Source: Winogradskyella sp. (GTDB taxonomy: Bacteria; Bacteroidota; Bacteroidia; Flavobacteriales; Flavobacteriaceae). Taken from it: 64,000 nucleotides of DNA. This document shows positions 60,681 through 64,000 of this stretch, in pieces. A model generated the notes under the pieces. The model was not told the DNA's origin and searched no databases. It was given only the letters and a program-made list of their open reading frames with translations. How positions within the stretch are numbered: the first letter of the stretch is position 1; each line of letters opens with the position of its first letter. The stretch covers positions 124,001 to 188,000 of the forward strand of contig NZ_RHLG01000001.1 in NCBI RefSeq assembly GCF_003712105.1, written 5' to 3'. Both the position numbers and the translations under genes were made by a program.

Positions 60681-61820
60681 TTATTTCTTTTTTACGGCAG
60701 AACATCCTGCCATTGTTGTAATCTTTATTGCTTCTGTTTCTGGTAAATTTTCGTTTCTAAAAACAACCTGCTCAGCAACATTCTTTGTAATCTCTTCAAA
60801 CGCTTCTTCAATTGGAGTAGCTGTTTGTAAAGCAGCTGGTCTCCCAATATCTCCTGCTTCTCTTATACTTTGTACTAAAGGCACTTCTCCCAAGAAAGGT
60901 ACTTCTAAATCTTCTGCGAGATATTTAGCGCCTTGTTTTCCAAAGATATAATATTTATTTTCTGGAAGTTCAGCTGGTGTGAAATACGCCATATTCTCTA
61001 TAATACCTAAAACAGGAACATTAATGCTTTCTTGTTGAAACATTGCAACACCTTTCTTAGCATCCGCAAGAGCAACATTCTGTGGTGTACTCACAACAAC
61101 TGCGCCAGTTATTGGTAATGCTTGCATGATACTTAAATGGATATCTCCAGTACCTGGTGGTAAATCCAACAATAAAAAGTCTAATTCGCCCCAAGCGGCA
61201 TCAAAAATCATTTGATTTAATGCTTTACTTGCCATTGGCCCACGCCAAATTACTGCCTGATCAGGCTTAGTAAAAAAGCCAATTGAAAGCACTTTTACAC
61301 CATAGTTTTCTATAGGCTTCATTTTAGATTTTCCCTCAACATTAATTGACAATGGTCTCTCATCGGCGACATCGAACATAATTGGGATTGATGGCCCATA
61401 GATATCAGCATCCAAAACACCTACCTTGAACCCCATTTTAGCTAAGGTTACAGCTAAATTTGCTGTTACAGTAGATTTACCTACACCTCCTTTTCCTGAT
61501 GCAACAGCTACTATATTAGAAATCCCTGGAATGGGTTTTCCTTTAATTTCGTTTACAGTTGGCTTCTGAGGTGCATCAACTTTAATATTGACTTTTATTT
61601 TTGCCTTTTCATAGACTTCTTTATGGATAGTCTGCAGAATTTCTACTTCCGTTTTCTTTCTTGCTTGAAGACTCGGATTTTTAATAGTAATATCTACAAT
61701 AACTTCGTCAGCAAAAGTAACAACATTGGTTACAGCACCACTGTCTATCATGTTTTCAGCTTCTCCTGGTACCGTAATGGATTTTAAGGCTTTTAATATG
61801 TCTTGTTTATTCAGTTTCAC
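60681..61820 (-). CDS. Mrp/ApbC-type Fe-S cluster carrier ATPase
   Basis: A 379-residue protein: N-terminal DUF59/MIP18 domain (ITVPGEAENMIDSGAVTNV) and a ParA/Mrp P-loop ATPase with the deviant Walker A ASGKGGVGKSTVTANLAV (about 108-125), PGTGDIHLSI, and a C-terminal CxxC-lacking tail with TTMAGCSAVKKK. The start is GTG at 61820. It would load or deliver Fe-S clusters to apoproteins. Confidence 0.9.
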   Translation of the reverse strand: MKLNKQDILKALKSITVPGEAENMIDSGAVTNVVTFADEVIVDITIKNPSLQARKKTEVEILQTIHKEVYEKAKIKVNIKVDAPQKPTVNEIKGKPIPGISNIVAVASGKGGVGKSTVTANLAVTLAKMGFKVGVLDADIYGPSIPIMFDVADERPLSINVEGKSKMKPIENYGVKVLSIGFFTKPDQAVIWRGPMASKALNQMIFDAAWGELDFLLLDLPPGTGDIHLSIMQALPITGAVVVSTPQNVALADAKKGVAMFQQESINVPVLGIIENMAYFTPAELPENKYYIFGKQGAKYLAEDLEVPFLGEVPLVQSIREAGDIGRPAALQTATPIEEAFEEITKNVAEQVVFRNENLPETEAIKITTMAGCSAVKKK

Positions 61821-61929
61821 GCAATTATCTAGATTAATTCTAAATGCAAAGATACTGCAAAACCTTTTATTTTTTAGTTAATAAAATTGAAATGAAATAT
61901 ACCTTAATAAAGCTTATGAATAGCTTTTA

Positions 61930-62259
61930 TTAAAGTTCTTTCGAAGGATTCCAAAATATAGATTCTAAATTTTGAATTTGATTATCAATTACCACTATTC
62001 CTTCGTTTTCAAGTAATTGTTGCATAAGGTTAGTCCCTTCAAAATGGTGTTTACCTGTAAGAAGTCCTTTTCTATTTACAACGCGGTGAGCTGGTACATC
62101 TTTTCCTGTAGAACCATTCATTGCATAACCAACAATTCTGGCACTTCTTGCAGCTCCGAGGTATTTTGCAATAGCTCCATAGCTTGTAACTCTTCCATAA
62201 GGAATGCGTCTTGCAACCTCATAAACACGCTCAAAGAAGCTTTCGGTTTCTGGTTTCAT
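61930..62259 (-). CDS. Alkyltransferase-like (ATL) DNA-binding protein
   Basis: A 109-residue protein of the MGMT/Ogt DNA-binding domain: FERVYEVARRIPYGRVTSYGAIA and the active-site loop VPAHRVVNRKG. In alkyltransferases this loop is PCHRV; here residue 57 is Ala, so methyl transfer is impossible and the protein should bind O6-alkylguanine to recruit nucleotide excision repair, as ATL proteins do (family knowledge). Confidence 0.9.
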   Translation of the reverse strand: MKPETESFFERVYEVARRIPYGRVTSYGAIAKYLGAARSARIVGYAMNGSTGKDVPAHRVVNRKGLLTGKHHFEGTNLMQQLLENEGIVVIDNQIQNLESIFWNPSKEL

Positions 62260-62898
62260 CTAAAGTTCTCTTAGAATATTGATAAATGTAACTAACGAAA
62301 CTAAGCCAGTAACACTACCTATAATGTAATTCATGTTTTTTTGAGACGTAAAGGCTTTGTTTTTTATTTTATCGAAAAAGAATATATATACATACAACAT
62401 TACAAAGGTACCCATAGCAGCTCCCGTAACATAAGTTATTATGCTTAACCTTTCGAAATCCATAATTCCAAAAGATGCTAAAGTTATGGTCATGTATGCT
62501 TGATATGGAATAGGAAAAACATTTAATGCTGACAAAAACATCCCATGAAAAAAACGACTCTTCTTACTCCTAACATCTACCTCATCTACGGCTTGTTCTT
62601 CATGTTTTTGCTTTGATGCTAAAACTAAAAAATAAACTGTGATAAGCACAAAAATTACGAAGGCTACACGTTGTAATATTTCAACAACATCTGGTCTATT
62701 GCTAAGGTACTTTGAGAAAATAGATGCAATATAAGTTTGAATAAATACAACAAGACAAACGCCAGTTGAAAACATAATACCTCTACCAGCACCTTCTTTA
62801 AGGCTGATTTTTGCTGCAGTCATATTAAGTAATCCAGGAGGAATTACACCAATTAATGCCACAAATAATCCTAAAAAGAATATTATGGTTATGCTCAA
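62260..62898 (-). CDS. LysE-family transporter
   Basis: A 212-residue membrane protein with six helices of the LysE/RhtB family: IPPGLLNMTAAKISLKEGAGRG (about 18-39) with the family's proline-glycine signature. TTG at 62898 overlaps the trmB stop as TTGA; no ATG precedes the first helix. The substrate (amino acid or other small solute) is unknown. Confidence 0.8.
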   Translation of the reverse strand: MSITIIFFLGLFVALIGVIPPGLLNMTAAKISLKEGAGRGIMFSTGVCLVVFIQTYIASIFSKYLSNRPDVVEILQRVAFVIFVLITVYFLVLASKQKHEEQAVDEVDVRSKKSRFFHGMFLSALNVFPIPYQAYMTITLASFGIMDFERLSIITYVTGAAMGTFVMLYVYIFFFDKIKNKAFTSQKNMNYIIGSVTGLVSLVTFINILREL

Positions 62899-63575
62899 GA
62901 TTGATTGATTTTGAATCTAATATACGTAATTGGTTTGTCTTCTTCTAAATATTGATTCTCATAAAATGTTTGAATTCTCGTAACTTCTTCAGGACTTCCT
63001 TCGAGCTTATAGACATTATGATTTGCATAAAGCACTTCGTGACCCGCTCCATGAAGTAATCCAAGTGTATAGCCATGCATAAACTCGCTATCTGTTTTTA
63101 AGTGCATGAGACCATCTGGTTTTAGTACTTTTTTATAACGTTCTAAAAAAGCTAGATTTGTCATTCTGTGTTTTGTACGCTTATATTTTATTTGCGGATC
63201 AGGAAAAGTTATCCATATTTCATCTACTTCATTTTCAGCAAAAATATATTCAATAAGTTCGATTTGAGCTCTTAAAAACTTGGCATTAGACATGTTATCT
63301 TCTAAAGCCGTTTTTGCACCTCTCCAAAAACGTGCGCCTTTTATATCTATGCCAATGAAATTTTTATTGGGATACTTTTTTGCAAGGCCTACAGTATATT
63401 CGCCCTTACCACAGCCTAATTCTAAGACTATTTTATTGTGATTTTTAAAAACCTTCTCATTCCAATTGCCCTTCAACTCAAATTTACCTTCAATTAGTTC
63501 ATCTCTTTTAGGCTGAAATACATTTTCGAAGGTTTCGTTTTCTTTGAAACGTTTTAATTTATTTTTACTTCCCAC
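62895..63575 (-). CDS. trmB: tRNA (guanine-N7)-methyltransferase
   Basis: A 226-residue TrmB: SAM motif VLELGCGKGEYTVGLAKKYP (about 50-69), the catalytic ITFPDPQIKYKRTKHRM (about 120-136) and the C-terminal helix. It makes m7G46 in tRNA. GTG start at 63575 is the only start with a normal N-terminus. Coupled to the LysE-type gene by a 4-nt overlap. Confidence 0.94.
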   Translation of the reverse strand: MGSKNKLKRFKENETFENVFQPKRDELIEGKFELKGNWNEKVFKNHNKIVLELGCGKGEYTVGLAKKYPNKNFIGIDIKGARFWRGAKTALEDNMSNAKFLRAQIELIEYIFAENEVDEIWITFPDPQIKYKRTKHRMTNLAFLERYKKVLKPDGLMHLKTDSEFMHGYTLGLLHGAGHEVLYANHNVYKLEGSPEEVTRIQTFYENQYLEEDKPITYIRFKINQS

Positions 63576-63708
63576 AATTATTTACTCGATAATCGAGATT
63601 TTAAATTATTATTCTTACTAGCTAGAAATTGCGACTCTATTCGATAGGTTATAGATATCTGCTAACATCATTTATTCAATAAGCAAAATTAAGGAAACAT
63701 TTTAGGTT

Positions 63709-63716
63709 TATCTTTG
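63709..63716 (+). promoter_or_regulatory. -7 element of the last gene
   Basis: TATCTTTG, exact TAnnTTTG, ends five bases before the ATG at 63722, the same spacing as at 5607-5620. The transcript may be leaderless. Confidence 0.5.
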
Positions 63717-63721
63717 TTAGG

Positions 63722-64000
63722 ATGAAACGAATTTTAGTAGCACCATTACATTGGGGATTAGGTCATGCAACACGATGCATTCCTTTAATAAATGCGCTTA
63801 TTGAACACAATTTTGAGCCTATAATTGCTTCTGATGGTAGTGCTTTGGAGCTATTAAAAAAAGAGTTTCCAAATTTATTAGCTTTTGAGTTGCCATCGTA
63901 CGATATTTCTTATTCTAAAAAACCTGGTAGGTTTAAACTAAAGCTTTTGAAAACATCACCTCATATTTTAAGAACTATTCGAAGAGAGAAATCCGTTATA
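63722..64000 (+). CDS. Glycosyltransferase (GT-B), 5' part
   Basis: The window ends inside the gene after 93 codons. The start MKRILVAPLHWGLGHATRCIPLINAL has the GLGHATRCIP loop of MurG-like/UDP-glucuronosyltransferase-type GT-B enzymes, followed by a strand/helix alternation of the N-terminal Rossmann fold. It is divergent from trmB. The acceptor cannot be judged from this fragment. Confidence 0.8.
   Translation, partial: MKRILVAPLHWGLGHATRCIPLINALIEHNFEPIIASDGSALELLKKEFPNLLAFELPSYDISYSKKPGRFKLKLLKTSPHILRTIRREKSVI

Noticed and set aside
1..64000. CRISPR array, prophage, transposon or integron.
   Set aside because: No regularly spaced repeats, cas genes, integrases, transposases or phage structural genes were seen on either strand.

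Overview
The window is chromosomal DNA from a marine-type member of the Flavobacteriaceae (Bacteroidota). The evidence is the strong A+T bias, promoters of the TAnnTTTG type, a type IX secretion sorting tail, an exonuclease-DnaE replicative polymerase, BlaI/M56 and TPR-kinase signalling pairs, and several GTG/TTG starts. There is no phage, transposase, CRISPR array or rRNA; one tRNA-Asp is present.

Layout. 1-6.5 kb: a complete 4-hydroxyproline catabolic operon (epimerase, FAD dehydrogenase, deaminase, semialdehyde dehydrogenase, a DUF1272 protein and an inserted four-helix-bundle gene) with a divergent AraC regulator. 6.5-18.9 kb: housekeeping and envelope genes (HemW-like, RuvC, flippase-like protein, GT2, Bax-inhibitor-like protein), a TPR protein and an M56/TonB antirepressor with its BlaI repressor, which has two inverted-repeat operators. 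19-22.2 kb: a TPR sensor kinase and response regulator preceded by a 57-residue membrane peptide gene. 22.4-30.2 kb: an accessory stretch (FG-GAP protein, AraC regulator, papain-like protease, bicupin, T9SS cargo, DoxX-like protein, and two near-identical 48-residue peptides separated by a barrel and a small membrane protein). 30.2-46 kb: a stress/low-oxygen island. 46-64 kb: tRNA-Asp, DUF58 protein, thioredoxin, AHSA1-ArsR pair, dnaE, rpsP-rimM-trmN6, a glutaryl-CoA-type dehydrogenase, an Fe-S/ferredoxin group, and trmB.

The main discovery is in 30.2-46 kb. Nine copies of a 12-bp palindrome TGAynnnnATCA lie upstream of D-lactate dehydrogenase, a flavin-binding protein, a TerB-like protein, six tandem-domain universal stress proteins, a CBS protein, a small heat-shock operon and one stretch with no reading frame. 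In every case a -7 element (TAnnTTTG or close variants) is centred exactly 33 bp from the palindrome centre, the class II CRP/FNR activator geometry. One palindrome serves two divergent promoters with the same 33-bp spacing on both sides. At the heart of the island are a FixL-like PAS histidine kinase and a response regulator fused to a CRP/FNR-type DNA-binding module whose recognition helix suits TGAT rather than TGTGA. I infer that this two-component system controls the island. The promoter without a gene probably makes one or two small RNAs (about 36764-37082) with strong terminator hairpins.

All functions are from reading the sequence and remembered family knowledge; no database search was run. 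Residue counts and spacings were done by hand.
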